DNA of 53,661 bases from Acidimicrobiia bacterium (GCA_024421085.1 JAHQYN010000008.1:1-53661), one strand, 5' to 3'. Positions 1 through 9,179 are shown, counted from the first letter of the stretch. Notes: generated by a model not told the origin, from the sequence alone. Made by a program: numbers and translations.

Positions 1-1
1 C

Positions 2-235
2 GACCCGGACACTGACGACCCGGACACTGACGACCCCGACCCGGACACTGACGACCCAGACACTGACGACCTCGACCCCGACCCGGACACTGACGACCCG
101 GACACTGACGACGCAAACACTGACGACCTCGACCCCGACACTGACGACCCAGACGCAGACACAGACACAGACACAGACGACCCAGACACAGACCCAGACG
201 ACGCAGACCCAGACGACGCAGACCCAGACGACACC
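2..235 (+). repeat. Asp-rich coding repeat (DPDTDD-like units)
   Basis: Degenerate tandem repeat of 6- to 18-base units built from gac, ccg/cca, act/aca and gcg/gca codons. It is in frame with the SLH protein that follows. All units are multiples of three, so length changes would not break the frame. Confidence 0.85.
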
Positions 236-922
236 GATTCATATCCAGATGATGGGATTGATCCCGGTACAGGTGATGTGGCGTTTGTGCGTCCTGTTCG
301 GGAAGCTTTGTGTGAACTTGATGCGACGATTGAGGTTGAACCGTTTACCGATGTTCCTCAGTCGTCTTTTGCTCACAATGACGTTGCATGCATCTTCTTG
401 CTTGGTGTGACCACCGGCACCAGCAGCACAACCTACTCCCCGAAGAACACGGTCACCCGTGAGCAGATGGCTTCGTTCTTGGCTCGCTTGTATGAGAAAT
501 TGAGCGGAACGCCCGCCCCGGTTACGGAAACTCCGTTCACCGATGTTGACGAAACCTCGTTCGCGTCTGACGACATCAGCCGTATTTTCGGGCTTGGGAT
601 CACCACCGGCACCAGCAGCACAACCTACTCCCCGAAGGCTACGGTCACCCGTGAGCAGATGGCTTCGTTCTTGGCTCGCTTGTATGAGAAATTGAGCGGA
701 ACACCGGCTCCCGTAACGGAAACGCCGTTCACCGATGTTGACGAAGCCTCGTTCGCGTCTGCTGATATCGGCCGTATTTTCGGGCTTGGGATCACCACCG
801 GCACCAGCAGCACCACCTACTCACCCAAAGACCCGGTAACCCGCGAACAGATGGCCACCTTCCTAGCCAACCTCTACCGAACCCTGACCATTCCGCATGG
901 TTCAAGCGAAACCACCCCTTAG
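2..922 (+). CDS. SLH-domain surface protein with Asp-rich repeat region (5' end outside window)
   Basis: The frame is open from base 2 to the TAG at 920-922, so the true start lies upstream of the window. The first ~85 visible residues are almost only Asp, Pro and Thr in DPDTDD-like units. This is probably an extended, acidic, possibly calcium-binding stalk (inference). Three S-layer homology repeats follow at about residues 113-165, 176-229 and 240-293. Each has the FTDV start, the GITTGTSSTTYSP turn and a TREQMA helix. The repeats are 64 residues (192 bp) apart and nearly identical in DNA. SLH domains usually anchor exported proteins to cell-wall polymers, here at the C-terminus. A GTG at 278 could be mistaken for the start, but it has no convincing ribosome site and would cut off the acidic region. 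Confidence 0.85.
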   Translation, partial: DPDTDDPDTDDPDPDTDDPDTDDLDPDPDTDDPDTDDANTDDLDPDTDDPDADTDTDTDDPDTDPDDADPDDADPDDTDSYPDDGIDPGTGDVAFVRPVREALCELDATIEVEPFTDVPQSSFAHNDVACIFLLGVTTGTSSTTYSPKNTVTREQMASFLARLYEKLSGTPAPVTETPFTDVDETSFASDDISRIFGLGITTGTSSTTYSPKATVTREQMASFLARLYEKLSGTPAPVTETPFTDVDEASFASADIGRIFGLGITTGTSSTTYSPKDPVTREQMATFLANLYRTLTIPHGSSETTP

Positions 923-1117
923 CGAAACAAACACTACCCCAGAACAACTGACTGTATGCGGCGCTTCGCGTTTGCTGTCGCATCTGTCTCGTTGCTGGGT
1001 TGCCAGTCTCTCGAAGTCGCGCAGGAATGCGCCACCCCCAAACCCGTCACAAAGGGGACAACGTCCGTGTTTGCCACACCCCGGCGGCCCATATGACAGG
1101 GTCCGACCAAGCGGAAC

Positions 1118-3232
1118 TCAGGTGTCGCTGTCCCCGTTGCCCATCTGCTTCTCGAACGCTTGGCGGACGAGTCCGATCACGTACCGCAACTCTCCCGGCT
1201 CGCTTAGCCTTATCTCCGCATCGCCGTTCCCCCAGCGCCCGAGGTTGGTGACATCTGTAGCAAGGCGCTTTGGGTCGTGCAACTCGTGGAAGCGGAGGTT
1301 GAGCGAAAGGCGAAACTGGGAAGCCTGTGGAATGACATCAACGAAGTTGGTCTCCGCCTTGTAGGCGACGTAAAGCTTGAGGAACTCCTCGGTGACCACT
1401 GGACTGAGATCTAGCACTTCTTTCCGGAACATGTCGAACAACGGGCGGACAGGGCTCTCCGGGTCGAGGTGTGGATGGTCCTTGATCGTGTAGTTCCCAG
1501 GCGGCCGACGGTCCGGTTGCTGTCGGTATTGGGCAAGCCTCTCGTCAGGGAGTTGCACCTCTCCCCAGACGCTTGCGGCAAGGTCCGCAAGACCGGCGGC
1601 ACGGTCCCGAATCGCTCGCTCATCCCAGCGCTCCCGCGATCCTATGTCTTGGTTAAGCCTGAGGGGACTCATCCTGAATCCGCCCTCCATGTCCCGTTTC
1701 GCTGTGAATGGGCGGTTGCTGTACTCCGAGTTATAGCCCGTTAGTGTCAAGTTGCCGAGTGTGTGAAGCCACTTCTCGTGTACCTGTTCCCATTCTGGCC
1801 CGAGATGATTTCTCCACGTCGCGGAGAGGTCAACGTTTTGGGGCATGATGTGTTCGATTGTGTACTCGTCAACGGTCGCGCGCTCTTTACGCTCATGATT
1901 CTCGAGCCGACGAAGCAAATAGCTACTCCTCGGGAAGTTGTAAACGTCTCGCTCTTGAAGTACACGCTTGAAATCGTCATCTCGCGGAAACCGGCGGTAG
2001 GACGGCATCAGGAGGAAGTGGGCCTTGATGCTCTCCAGGTAACTGTCTTTTCTGAGTTCGCGACCAAACGTCGAAAACGTCTTGTTTAGCGAGTTCGTTG
2101 GGATGCCGCAGACTGCGCGACGGAACACGTAAGACTCAACTAGCCGAACCGCCGTGTAGAAGTCGGCCTCGCTCAATTGGTCCTTGTCATAATGGGAATA
2201 GAGCTCAAGGAGGAAGGGGTAAGCGACACCGACTCTGAGCTCGCGCAGGTCTCGGAAGGCTTCGTTGAGGCGGCCTGGGGACTCCCGACCAAGGGCTATC
2301 GAACAGTAGTAGCCAGCGAATCGATGGATGTCGGTGACCAGCAGCTCGATGCCGTCTCGCGTGATCGTCGGTCGAGACGCGTACTTCTTGAACGCCTCGT
2401 AGACCTTCCCGACCTTGGGAATTTCGCCAGTCTTCAGCGTCAGATAATGGCGCATGAATCGGTCAAAGTGGGTGCCGTAGGCATCCTGTCCGAAGGCGAG
2501 CTCCATCGGTCGCCAATGGTCTTCGTAGATTCGTGTCTGCTTCGCTGGTTCGAGTCCCATCAATACGAAGTTGCGAATCAGGTCTGCCTGACTGAGCGCT
2601 CGTCCTGTCGAGTTCATGCTTTCGAAAATGAGCTGTGGATTGTCTTGCTCCCGGCTGAGCGCAACGTCGACGACCATCAGCTTTGCGAGGCCCCGGCACA
2701 GCGCAATGAGCTCGCCACCTAGATCAGCGATCTGATGTTCGAAGAACTCGAAGTTCTCCTTGACGCGGAGCGCTGCTTCCGTCGGCAGCGGACGCTGTTG
2801 AAGCAGCGCGATAAGGCTCTCCTTGTCCGTCTGCGTAAGCACTAACTTGAAGCGACGCTCGTCTTCTTCCAGATGATTGAGTAGGTAGTAGGTGCGGATT
2901 TTCTCTCGGGAGAACCCGTCCATCGGTTCTCCGTCCCCAAGGTGCCTGGCCAGGGCTTCGAGGATCAACATGACAGTCGTGAGACGTTGTTGCCCATCGA
3001 TAACGAGGAGCGGTGACCGGCTCATAACCTGGTACATGCTCTCTTCGATGTAGACGATAGACCCGACGAAGTGCGCAGCAATCTGATCGTCGTTCCCGGT
3101 ACGGAGTATGTCGTCCCAGAGTTGTCGACACTCGGGCTCCGTCCAGCTGTAGGTCCGCTGATAGATCGGGATCGCGAACTGAGGCGATCGGCTCAGAAAC
3201 TCAAGGAGCTTCGCCTCGGTCGCTTTCATCAA
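1118..3232 (-). CDS. GmrSD-like DUF262/DUF1524/DUF5655 protein
   Basis: The 704-residue protein has a DUF262 domain at the N-terminus, with PIYQRTYSW at about 23-31 and DGQQRLTT near residue 80. This is the ParB/Srx-like NTPase fold of the GmrS half. A DUF1524 HNH-like nuclease domain carries EHIMPQ near residue 460, as in GmrD. The last ~115 residues resemble DUF5655. GmrSD enzymes are type IV restriction systems that cut modified phage DNA, and single-chain fusions are common. Their exact substrates are mostly unknown, so restriction of modified DNA is inference here. The start is one of two adjacent ATG codons (3232 or 3229). The gene stands alone and begins the defence-rich block. Confidence 0.85.
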   Translation of the reverse strand: MMKATEAKLLEFLSRSPQFAIPIYQRTYSWTEPECRQLWDDILRTGNDDQIAAHFVGSIVYIEESMYQVMSRSPLLVIDGQQRLTTVMLILEALARHLGDGEPMDGFSREKIRTYYLLNHLEEDERRFKLVLTQTDKESLIALLQQRPLPTEAALRVKENFEFFEHQIADLGGELIALCRGLAKLMVVDVALSREQDNPQLIFESMNSTGRALSQADLIRNFVLMGLEPAKQTRIYEDHWRPMELAFGQDAYGTHFDRFMRHYLTLKTGEIPKVGKVYEAFKKYASRPTITRDGIELLVTDIHRFAGYYCSIALGRESPGRLNEAFRDLRELRVGVAYPFLLELYSHYDKDQLSEADFYTAVRLVESYVFRRAVCGIPTNSLNKTFSTFGRELRKDSYLESIKAHFLLMPSYRRFPRDDDFKRVLQERDVYNFPRSSYLLRRLENHERKERATVDEYTIEHIMPQNVDLSATWRNHLGPEWEQVHEKWLHTLGNLTLTGYNSEYSNRPFTAKRDMEGGFRMSPLRLNQDIGSRERWDERAIRDRAAGLADLAASVWGEVQLPDERLAQYRQQPDRRPPGNYTIKDHPHLDPESPVRPLFDMFRKEVLDLSPVVTEEFLKLYVAYKAETNFVDVIPQASQFRLSLNLRFHELHDPKRLATDVTNLGRWGNGDAEIRLSEPGELRYVIGLVRQAFEKQMGNGDSDT

Positions 3233-3485
3233 GGGCCTCCACGGACGTTGCCATCGCGAGTCTCTCTCGTCTCACGCATCGGTCGCGCAGAGGTTGCAGC
3301 CTAGGTTGGAGTGGCCGAGCCCGCAACCAGGCCTCTGATTCAGCAAGTCCGGCGTTGCTGATGACGGGCTAGTTCGAAGTCAAACTGTCATACGCTACAG
3401 TTACCGTGGCGTGGATGTTTGAACCGTACGGCCGCACGGCCCATCGTCCGTGCAGCGCCATCGAACGAAACGCGGAGGGCAGGCG

Positions 3486-4896
3486 ATGATCGAGGAAGTC
3501 AGCCCTGACTCACCGCACTACGGACGGGTCGTGGAACTCGGGAATGCCAATAGCAGGACCTTGGGTCACTTGCCGTTCGCTGCGATCGAACAGGCTGCGT
3601 CTGAGGGAAGAGTGCTCGCGTTTGTGGAGAAAGGCGAAGTCAAGGGCTACGCGCTCTACGCGAAGAGGGTCAAGACGCGCGACATCTCGCTGACTCACCT
3701 CTGCGTTGACAAGGAGCAACGTACGGCAGGCGAAGCACATCGAGCGACTGACCGGCCTGGGCCTCGTTAGGCCAGATGACTTTCTGTTGTGGTTGCAAGA
3801 ATTCGGCGGCGAGCATGAACGCCAGATGCGATCTATCGCTGTCTCGGGTTGGTCTGTGTCCGCTGTTTCAGAGATTCCATCGAACACGGCGTTGTCGGTC
3901 TACTGCCACGAATATCTTGGTGAGCGTCCGACAGACTTGCGCCGGCGTCTGAGCGTCGTCACCGCTCAACCGTCGGGTCGCATCGAGCAGTTGATGTCCG
4001 ACGACGAGGAACACCTGGCACTTGGGGCGATGTACCGCGATGGTGCTCAAGTCACCGTCACGGCCCTCCGCAGTGCACCTGGAGCGCTGTCGAAGGCGGC
4101 GGCCAGGCAGATGGTTCATCACCTCCGCACCATCGTGTCCGCAGACGGTCCGGCCACCATCGTGGTGGACGATCAGACACGTTCACCCGTCGACCGGGCA
4201 TTACGCGACGAGGGATTCAGAGCGGAGGGGTCGGCATGGAAGGCAGCGGTTAGGACTGGCGTACTCGGCCCTGGCGACCCGTTGCCGGAGGAACTGGAAC
4301 ACATCGGATGGGATCGGCTGAATGTGCATATTGTCCGCGATTTTGAGTTGTACGCGTGGCCAGCAAAGATCTTCACCGGTGGCGTTCCGTGCTATATGGT
4401 CCCGATCAAGCCCGAATACGCTCGCGTGATCCTCGGGTACGAAGAGCCACAGCGAAGGCTGTTCGAACAGCATCGCCGCGCAGCCGCCGCTCGTGACAAC
4501 GTCTACTACATGTCGCCTCGTCGGTCAGTTGAGGCGCCCGCGAGGATCATCTGGTGGGTTTCTGGTGGGGGGTCTCGCGGGGGAATGAGAGCCATGTCGT
4601 GGTTGGACGAAGTTGAGACGGGAGCCCCGCGTCGGCTCTACCGCCGCTATCGCCACTACGGAGTGCTTGACGAACACCAGGTCATCGAAACCGCCAAACG
4701 CTCCAAGCGGACAGGTCGTTCGGAGGCCACCGCACTGGTGTTCAGCCAAACGGAGATGTTCACCGAACCAGTCTCGATTGCCCGTTCACGAGAGATCTGT
4801 GACAGCATGAACCAGAATTCATACTTCATAACAACGCGCAGAATTGACGAGAATTATGTCCGCGCTTTCTACGAGGAAGGAATGGGGCCGCAATGA
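3486..4896 (+). pseudogene. GNAT acetyltransferase with C-terminal PUA/ASCH-like region, frameshifted
   Basis: From ATG 3486 (GGAGG about 8 bases upstream) the frame reads as the first half of a GNAT acetyltransferase up to THLCVDKEQR near 3721. There the expected acetyl-CoA-binding loop (R-G-x-G-V/I-A) is missing. The rest (VRQAKHIERLTG, then ~390 residues) continues in the next frame from about 3722 to the TGA at 4894-4896. Seven bases lie between CGT and GCG where about twelve are expected, which fits a 5-base deletion. The later part has a second GNAT-like region and a C-terminal module (VPCYMVPIKPEYA, ARIIWWVSGG, TEMFTEPV) resembling PUA/ASCH-type RNA-binding folds. It overlaps the ASCH gene by 4 bases (ATGA). 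The break could also be a sequencing error or a programmed shift. Confidence 0.7.
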
Positions 4897-5345
4897 GCAA
4901 CGATTTCTACGGGCTTGACCAAGACCGGATGGTTGTGCTGTCGCTGAAACCCAGATTCGCGGAGGCCATCCTCGCTGGTGCCAAGACTGTGGAACTGCGC
5001 CGCACCGTGCCGAAGATCGTGGTTCCGACGCGTGCTCTGTTGTATGCCGCGTCGCCGGTGCGTGCGCTGGTTGGAACATGCGTGATCACTAGCGTCCGGT
5101 CCGCTGGCCTCGCAGCCCTGTGGCGCAAGCACGGCCCACGATCAGACTTGTCCCTCGATGAGTTCCAGCAGTACTTCGAGGGTGTGACCAAAGGCACGGC
5201 CCTCACGCTTTCCGATCCACAAACGCTCAGCCGGCCGATCCCTCTCCAAGACCTCCGGGCAAGTCCGAGGAACTTCCGTCCCCCGCAGAGCTTCGCCTAC
5301 GTCGACACCAAGACCGGGAACCAACTCATGAGAACGTCTGCTTAG
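4893..5345 (+). CDS. ASCH-domain protein
   Basis: A 150-residue protein. The first ~110 residues match the ASCH (PUA-like) fold: VVLSLKPRFAEAILAG, a KTVELRR turn, then TRALLYAASPVRALVGTCVI. ASCH domains are predicted or shown to bind RNA or modified nucleotides, and the precise role here is unknown. The start ATG overlaps the stop of the GNAT gene (ATGA), so the two were translated together. The stop codon lies inside a perfect 22-base palindrome. Because the upstream partner appears broken, this gene may be a leftover or may still work alone. Confidence 0.8.
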   Translation: MSNDFYGLDQDRMVVLSLKPRFAEAILAGAKTVELRRTVPKIVVPTRALLYAASPVRALVGTCVITSVRSAGLAALWRKHGPRSDLSLDEFQQYFEGVTKGTALTLSDPQTLSRPIPLQDLRASPRNFRPPQSFAYVDTKTGNQLMRTSA

Positions 5346-5362
5346 CCTGGATCCAGGCTAAG
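5341..5362. terminator. Perfect 22-bp palindrome at the end of the ASCH gene
   Basis: The arm CTTAGCCTGGA is followed directly by its exact reverse complement, and the ASCH stop codon lies at 5343-5345. As RNA it would form a 9-bp stem with a GATC loop on either strand. There is no T run after it, so a terminator, a processing signal and a protein-binding site are all possible. Confidence 0.5.
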
Positions 5363-5450
5363 AGCCAGCACAGGTCGCGAACGTCCATTGACCGGGGTTG
5401 CGGGTGTTCTGCCGTCACCCCTGGAGTAGCATCAAGCTGAGGAGAAAGAC

Positions 5451-5696
5451 GTGAACCGAAGAACAGCATCAATGGCAGAGAAGAGCAGGCTCGCAGACAC
5501 AACAGAGGAGAGGCTGCTGCCGTCCGTTGCGAGTCAGTCGCTTGAGCAGCGTCGAGAACTCCCAGATCAGACAGTGTTTCCTCTTGATGCCAAGGCTCGC
5601 CGCGAGTGGGAAGAAATGAACCGGCAACCTGCACGGGACTTGCCGGACCTGCGGGAGTTCATGCAACGACGTTCGCAATACATCAACTACGACTAA
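5451..5696 (+). CDS. Small protein resembling the C-terminal part of TacA/DUF1778 antitoxins
   Basis: An 81-residue protein. GTG 5451 is preceded by GAGGAG at 7-base spacing and is a better start than the ATG at 5472. The C-terminal half (FPLDAKARREWEEMNRQP, then ARDLPDLREFM) has the spacing of the toxin-neutralising tail of DUF1778/TacA antitoxins, where W-x-x-F/M, an R/P-rich turn and P-x-L-R-x-L/F recur. The N-terminal ribbon-helix-helix is not recognisable. TacA normally sits directly before a GNAT toxin, and no GNAT gene follows here. It may be an orphan or degraded antitoxin, and the family assignment is tentative. Confidence 0.45.
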   Translation: MNRRTASMAEKSRLADTTEERLLPSVASQSLEQRRELPDQTVFPLDAKARREWEEMNRQPARDLPDLREFMQRRSQYINYD

Positions 5697-5890
5697 CCCA
5701 GCACCGAAGCAGATCCCCGCTGACTCAAAGTGCGACACCTGGGGTCTAGGTGGCTTCGCTTTGGACATCGTGTAACAGCAACCGAGAGCCATGGGGACGA
5801 GTGATGTGACGAGCCAGTTTGAGTGCCGATCACGCGAGCAGACGGACTGGATCCGTAACCATGCGCGCTTGGCAAGCACTTCTTATATAG

Positions 5891-6240
5891 CAGAAGCGCC
5901 CGTTAACGCAACTCGGAGAGAAGGTTGACCCAACTCGTGAACTCACCGCGGTGTACGTGTACCGGGGGAAGCCAGGCCTAAAGAGCGGTCCGCATTCACA
6001 AGCCGGGTCCGCACGACAATTCGACTCGTGGAAGGCCCATTCGCTCGCAAGGGTCATAAGCCGCCCCCTGCGTTACCAACCGAAGGCTTGGACCATGGGC
6101 CAGCCGACAGCGTGGCGGGCTGAGGAGAAGGGCATCGATGTCCTGATGGCCCTCGACATAGCGATCAGAGCCCGCGACGATCACTACGATGTCGCCGTGG
6201 TTGTGTCTATCGTGCTCCTATCTCCGGCATGTTCGGTCTT
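5891..6240 (+). pseudogene. NYN-domain ribonuclease remnant
   Basis: The frame is open from 5891 after a stop at 5888. It encodes VYVYRGKPGLKSGPHSQ near 5951, ISRPLRYQPKAW near 6058 and EKGIDVLMALDIAIRARD then YDVAVVVS near 6128-6210. This order (YRG-x-P, RPLRY, EKG-x-DV-x-LA-x-D, YDV-x-x-x-x-S) matches the middle of the NYN (LabA/DUF88-like) PIN-fold nuclease family. The N-terminal DxxN strand is absent, and the sequence after VVVS does not continue with the expected T-D-x-D-L-x-P. The gene therefore appears truncated at both ends. NYN proteins are predicted RNases. No plausible ribosome site was seen. Confidence 0.55.
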
Positions 6241-6258
6241 GTCGGTCCCGCGCGATAG

Positions 6259-7554
6259 TCAGTCTTGCGAGACGCTCAAATCGGCGCGCAACTGGAACTC
6301 ATCAACCACCGGCACGGCACCGAAACGGCCTTGAAGGTAAGCACGTTCGAGGTTCGTGGAACGACGGACATTCGTTCCGCGGAAGTCAGACAGTGCAATC
6401 AGGCCTGTACTCCCATCGGGCCTCTTTTCGGTGATCCACACCTCGTCGCGGTTCAGATGGCCGAGCAGGCTCGTGTCGTGGGTTGTGAAAATGATCTGGC
6501 CGCCACGCGGATTGGTCGCAGGGTCGTGGAACAGTTCTACGAGCTTGCTCGATATCGCGGGGTGGAGGCTGTAGTCGAGCTCGTCGACCACGATGAGCCC
6601 TCCGTTCGCGAGAACCCGAAGCAGTTCCGGCATCAGGCGGAGCCAGGCGAGGGTCCCCTCGGACTCCTCGGCCAACTCCAAGGGGAGCAGACTGCCCGAG
6701 ACGTCGTGCAAGAGCCTCAATCGGCGCCCGTCGGGGTTGGTGGCAGTCTTGTCCTCGGTCACCTCTGCATCCCGGACGCCCAGGTCGGCGAACTTGAGCA
6801 GCGAGAGTGCCAGATCGCGCCGTTGGGTGTGACTGCCGGGTGGCGCGTCTTCACCGCTGCGCCGGTCACGCGAGGGCGATTCCTCGAACAGGTCGTAGAG
6901 GCCCTCTTGGTGATCCTCGGCGGTCCATCGTGCCCCAACGCGGGCATCCTTGAACACTCTGGGGATTATCGACCGCGGCCAGTAGTCGACGAATTCGATG
7001 TTCTCCAGCCATATCGCAACGGCGCTTATCTCCTCGGTCAGGCGGTCGGCGACGGACATGACCAGGGTCGTCGGAGTGATCAATTCGCGCCCGCCGCCAG
7101 TCAGTCGCGTGCCGCGCCTGAAGGTCAGGTCATCTCCCTGGCGCTCAAACAGCGTTCGGCGACGTCGCTGCGGGTAGCTGTACAGAGCCTCGGAGACGAC
7201 TCCGGACTCGTCCACCTGCAACTCGTAGCGGTAGCGGGCAGCGTTGACGACCAGATCGACCCCGTAAGTTGTCGGCCCTGGTTCGGGTGCGAACTCGAAC
7301 GGATCAACGGTAAGCGCCTCTCCCCGGGTGTACAGCGACAGTCTTACCGCCTTCGACAGGCACGCCAGCGCGTCGATCAGGTTGGTCTTGCCCGAAGCGT
7401 TCGCACCGTAGATTCCCGCGACCGTCAGCACCTGCTCGTCGCCGATGCCCTCAATATGGCGGGCCGCGACGCGGTCCTTGTCGATCGCGATCATCGACAA
7501 CTCGACCGGCTCCCGGATGGACCGGTGGTTCTCCACCTCAAAGCGAAGAAGCAT
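6259..7554 (-). CDS. AAA15-family ATPase (COG1106/RloA-like)
   Basis: 431 residues from ATG 7554, chosen because AAGGAG lies 5 bases upstream. A longer in-frame start at 7599 lacks this. The N-terminus MLLRFEVENHRSI is typical of SMC/OLD-like AAA15 ATPases that follow the pattern f-x-V-x-N-F-x-S-I. Walker A is GANASGKTNL at about 50-59. An ABC-type Walker B, LIVVDELDYSLHP, lies near residue 320, followed by FTTHDTSLL. Family members are found in defence islands, sometimes with an RloB partner, which is absent here. Partner and target are unknown. The neighbouring genes (nuclease, helicase, toxin-antitoxin remnants) support a defence role by context only. Confidence 0.8.
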   Translation of the reverse strand: MLLRFEVENHRSIREPVELSMIAIDKDRVAARHIEGIGDEQVLTVAGIYGANASGKTNLIDALACLSKAVRLSLYTRGEALTVDPFEFAPEPGPTTYGVDLVVNAARYRYELQVDESGVVSEALYSYPQRRRRTLFERQGDDLTFRRGTRLTGGGRELITPTTLVMSVADRLTEEISAVAIWLENIEFVDYWPRSIIPRVFKDARVGARWTAEDHQEGLYDLFEESPSRDRRSGEDAPPGSHTQRRDLALSLLKFADLGVRDAEVTEDKTATNPDGRRLRLLHDVSGSLLPLELAEESEGTLAWLRLMPELLRVLANGGLIVVDELDYSLHPAISSKLVELFHDPATNPRGGQIIFTTHDTSLLGHLNRDEVWITEKRPDGSTGLIALSDFRGTNVRRSTNLERAYLQGRFGAVPVVDEFQLRADLSVSQD

Positions 7555-7911
7555 TCGGACTCCTTGTCTCCTGACCGTTCTTGCATCAGATGGACACACA
7601 GATCGGCTCTAGCGTTTAGTTTCTGCGCAGACTATAGTTTAATTGTGCTAATAATCCTGTCAAGAGGCCCCATTTCTAGGCACACAGTGTGACAGGAGTC
7701 GGACTAGGCGAGCATCTCGACGAGCCCGGGATCGGGGTGAGTTCACGATCCTGCTCGGCTCCCGGTCGACGGGGGCTCCCGGGCTCGGTCAACGGTGTGG
7801 CGGGTGCCTACAACCCAGCAACCTGTTTGTCGAACGAGTGGTGGCCCTGCTTTCCCGCGGGCGAGATCTCCCCGCAAGAGTGCAGGTTCTGCAGCTATAG
7901 CAGGTCAGTTA
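7555..7911. promoter_or_regulatory. Gene-free stretch with a possible promoter for the AAA15 gene
   Basis: No credible gene. On the minus strand TTGACA (complement of 7658-7663) and TATAGT (complement of 7631-7636) resemble -35 and -10 boxes for the ATPase gene, but the 21-base spacer is too long for a standard promoter. The rest, up to the end of the nuclease gene at 7912, shows nothing recognisable. Confidence 0.3.
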
Positions 7912-8943
7912 TCATCCCGACTGGGCATTGGCGGCGTGTTCGTATGCCTCGGTCAGAGCAAGTAGTAGTTCGTCGTTGAACTCTCCGACCGTGTTTCCTT
8001 GACCCATCGTAGTCTTCGTGAGTTCCTCGATCCGTTCAATGAAGCTCGGGGCGTTCCGTTCGAAAACGCTGCGGGTCAACTGAATTGCTGCTCCGTTGTC
8101 GTTCCACAGTGTGAGCAGACCAACTCCCTGGTCAACCAACTCGGGACGCAAGGTGAACCGCTTGTTGTTTTTGCCGATGGCTGTTCGGAGTCTGACCAAT
8201 CCCCGCTGTTCGAGGTTGTCCGCCCACTCCAGCAGACGGTGCAGATCCGCGTGAGTGCCCTCTGGTGCTCGGCGGATTGAGTCTTTGAATATGCCGCTAC
8301 CGTCACGGTAGGGAGACGTGGAGCTTTGGTTGCGGGTGTTCTCCACGGTCACCTCGTGGCGCTCTGGAGTGACCCGCTGAGGTAGCACGATCGAGGTTCC
8401 GCCGATTTCGAAGGAATTGACTTCAACGAGGTCGATCAAGAGTTTGTCCGTGACATGTTCCAAGTAGGCCACCAGCGTCATCAATTCTTGTGGTACTTCG
8501 TCAAGCACGAACACCAGCCTGAATCTGCCTTCTCGAAGATGCTCGTCTAGGGAGTCAGTGAATTCCTGAGCGTCCGGAGCATCCTCGCGAACCGCTTCCA
8601 GTCCGTCCTTGGGCAATACGTCTGCAAGCTGTTCGTGGCTCATGCCGTGAAGATTCGCTGCATAGGCCAAAATCTGTGCAACGACAGCGCGACGAGCTTC
8701 GTTGTTCTTCGCGAGCTTCACTTCGACGATGACCGGTCGGCCCGATGTCTCCACTGCCACGAGATCCGCGTAGCCCGAACCAAGCGACACTTCTCGACCA
8801 AGAATGAACAGCGTCGGCTTGCCCGACAGCTGCAACATCTCCGGTTTTTTCTCTATCAGGCCATGGAGGGTTGCCTCATCTTCGAACCCTTCGGGCGGGC
8901 TCAACTTCCAGCCTTTGTCGTCTTTTGTCCAGATCTCCATCAT
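7912..8943 (-). CDS. PD-(D/E)XK nuclease-like protein
   Basis: 343 residues. The N-terminal ~120 residues carry a PD-(D/E)XK core: GYADLVAVETSGRPVIVEVK gives D60 and the E74-V-K76 pair. An alpha-helix with Q (AVVAQILAYA) follows, as in NucS/DUF91-like and related nucleases. The C-terminal ~200 residues are not assigned; they contain a wHTH-like stretch (LHRLLEWADNLEQRGLVRL) and may bind DNA. Catalytic residues are present, so it is probably active. No partner gene is coupled to it. It could act in repair or in defence, and the neighbourhood favours defence. Two ATG codons (8943, 8940) are possible starts and neither has a strong ribosome site. Confidence 0.7.
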   Translation of the reverse strand: MMEIWTKDDKGWKLSPPEGFEDEATLHGLIEKKPEMLQLSGKPTLFILGREVSLGSGYADLVAVETSGRPVIVEVKLAKNNEARRAVVAQILAYAANLHGMSHEQLADVLPKDGLEAVREDAPDAQEFTDSLDEHLREGRFRLVFVLDEVPQELMTLVAYLEHVTDKLLIDLVEVNSFEIGGTSIVLPQRVTPERHEVTVENTRNQSSTSPYRDGSGIFKDSIRRAPEGTHADLHRLLEWADNLEQRGLVRLRTAIGKNNKRFTLRPELVDQGVGLLTLWNDNGAAIQLTRSVFERNAPSFIERIEELTKTTMGQGNTVGEFNDELLLALTEAYEHAANAQSG

Positions 8944-9137
8944 CGCGCCAGCTTAGCTGTGTCGATCTGCTAGGGTTTAACCACTGCTCCGCGCCTTCCC
9001 GGTTTCGCCGGGAATGGCGGGGTATATCAGTTTTAGGAGGCGATCGGGTGGGAAATGGCTCCCCTCCATGAACATAGGGTTCACATCCGGCTCTGAACTC
9101 GGTCGTCAGCGTCTCTCTGTCTGAATGCGTGCTCATT

Positions 9138-9179
9138 GAGATATCTTGGTATCTCACATTCTCGCTACCAAGAGGTATC
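9138..9179. promoter_or_regulatory. Nested inverted repeats upstream of the RHH antitoxin gene
   Basis: GAGATA-N6-TATCTC at 9138-9155 is a perfect inverted repeat. Its inner TCTTGGTA (9144-9151) is repeated inverted as TACCAAGA at 9166-9173. RHH antitoxins normally bind such repeats to repress their own operon, so this is a likely autoregulatory operator 33 bases before the start codon. Confidence 0.6.

Noticed and set aside
278-280. GTG 278 as the start of the SLH protein
   Set aside because: The same frame is open back to base 2 and encodes an Asp-rich repeat typical of surface proteins.
6265-7692. Long plus-strand open frame opposite the AAA15 ATPase
   Set aside because: No domain, and the minus strand has complete Walker motifs and a good ribosome site.
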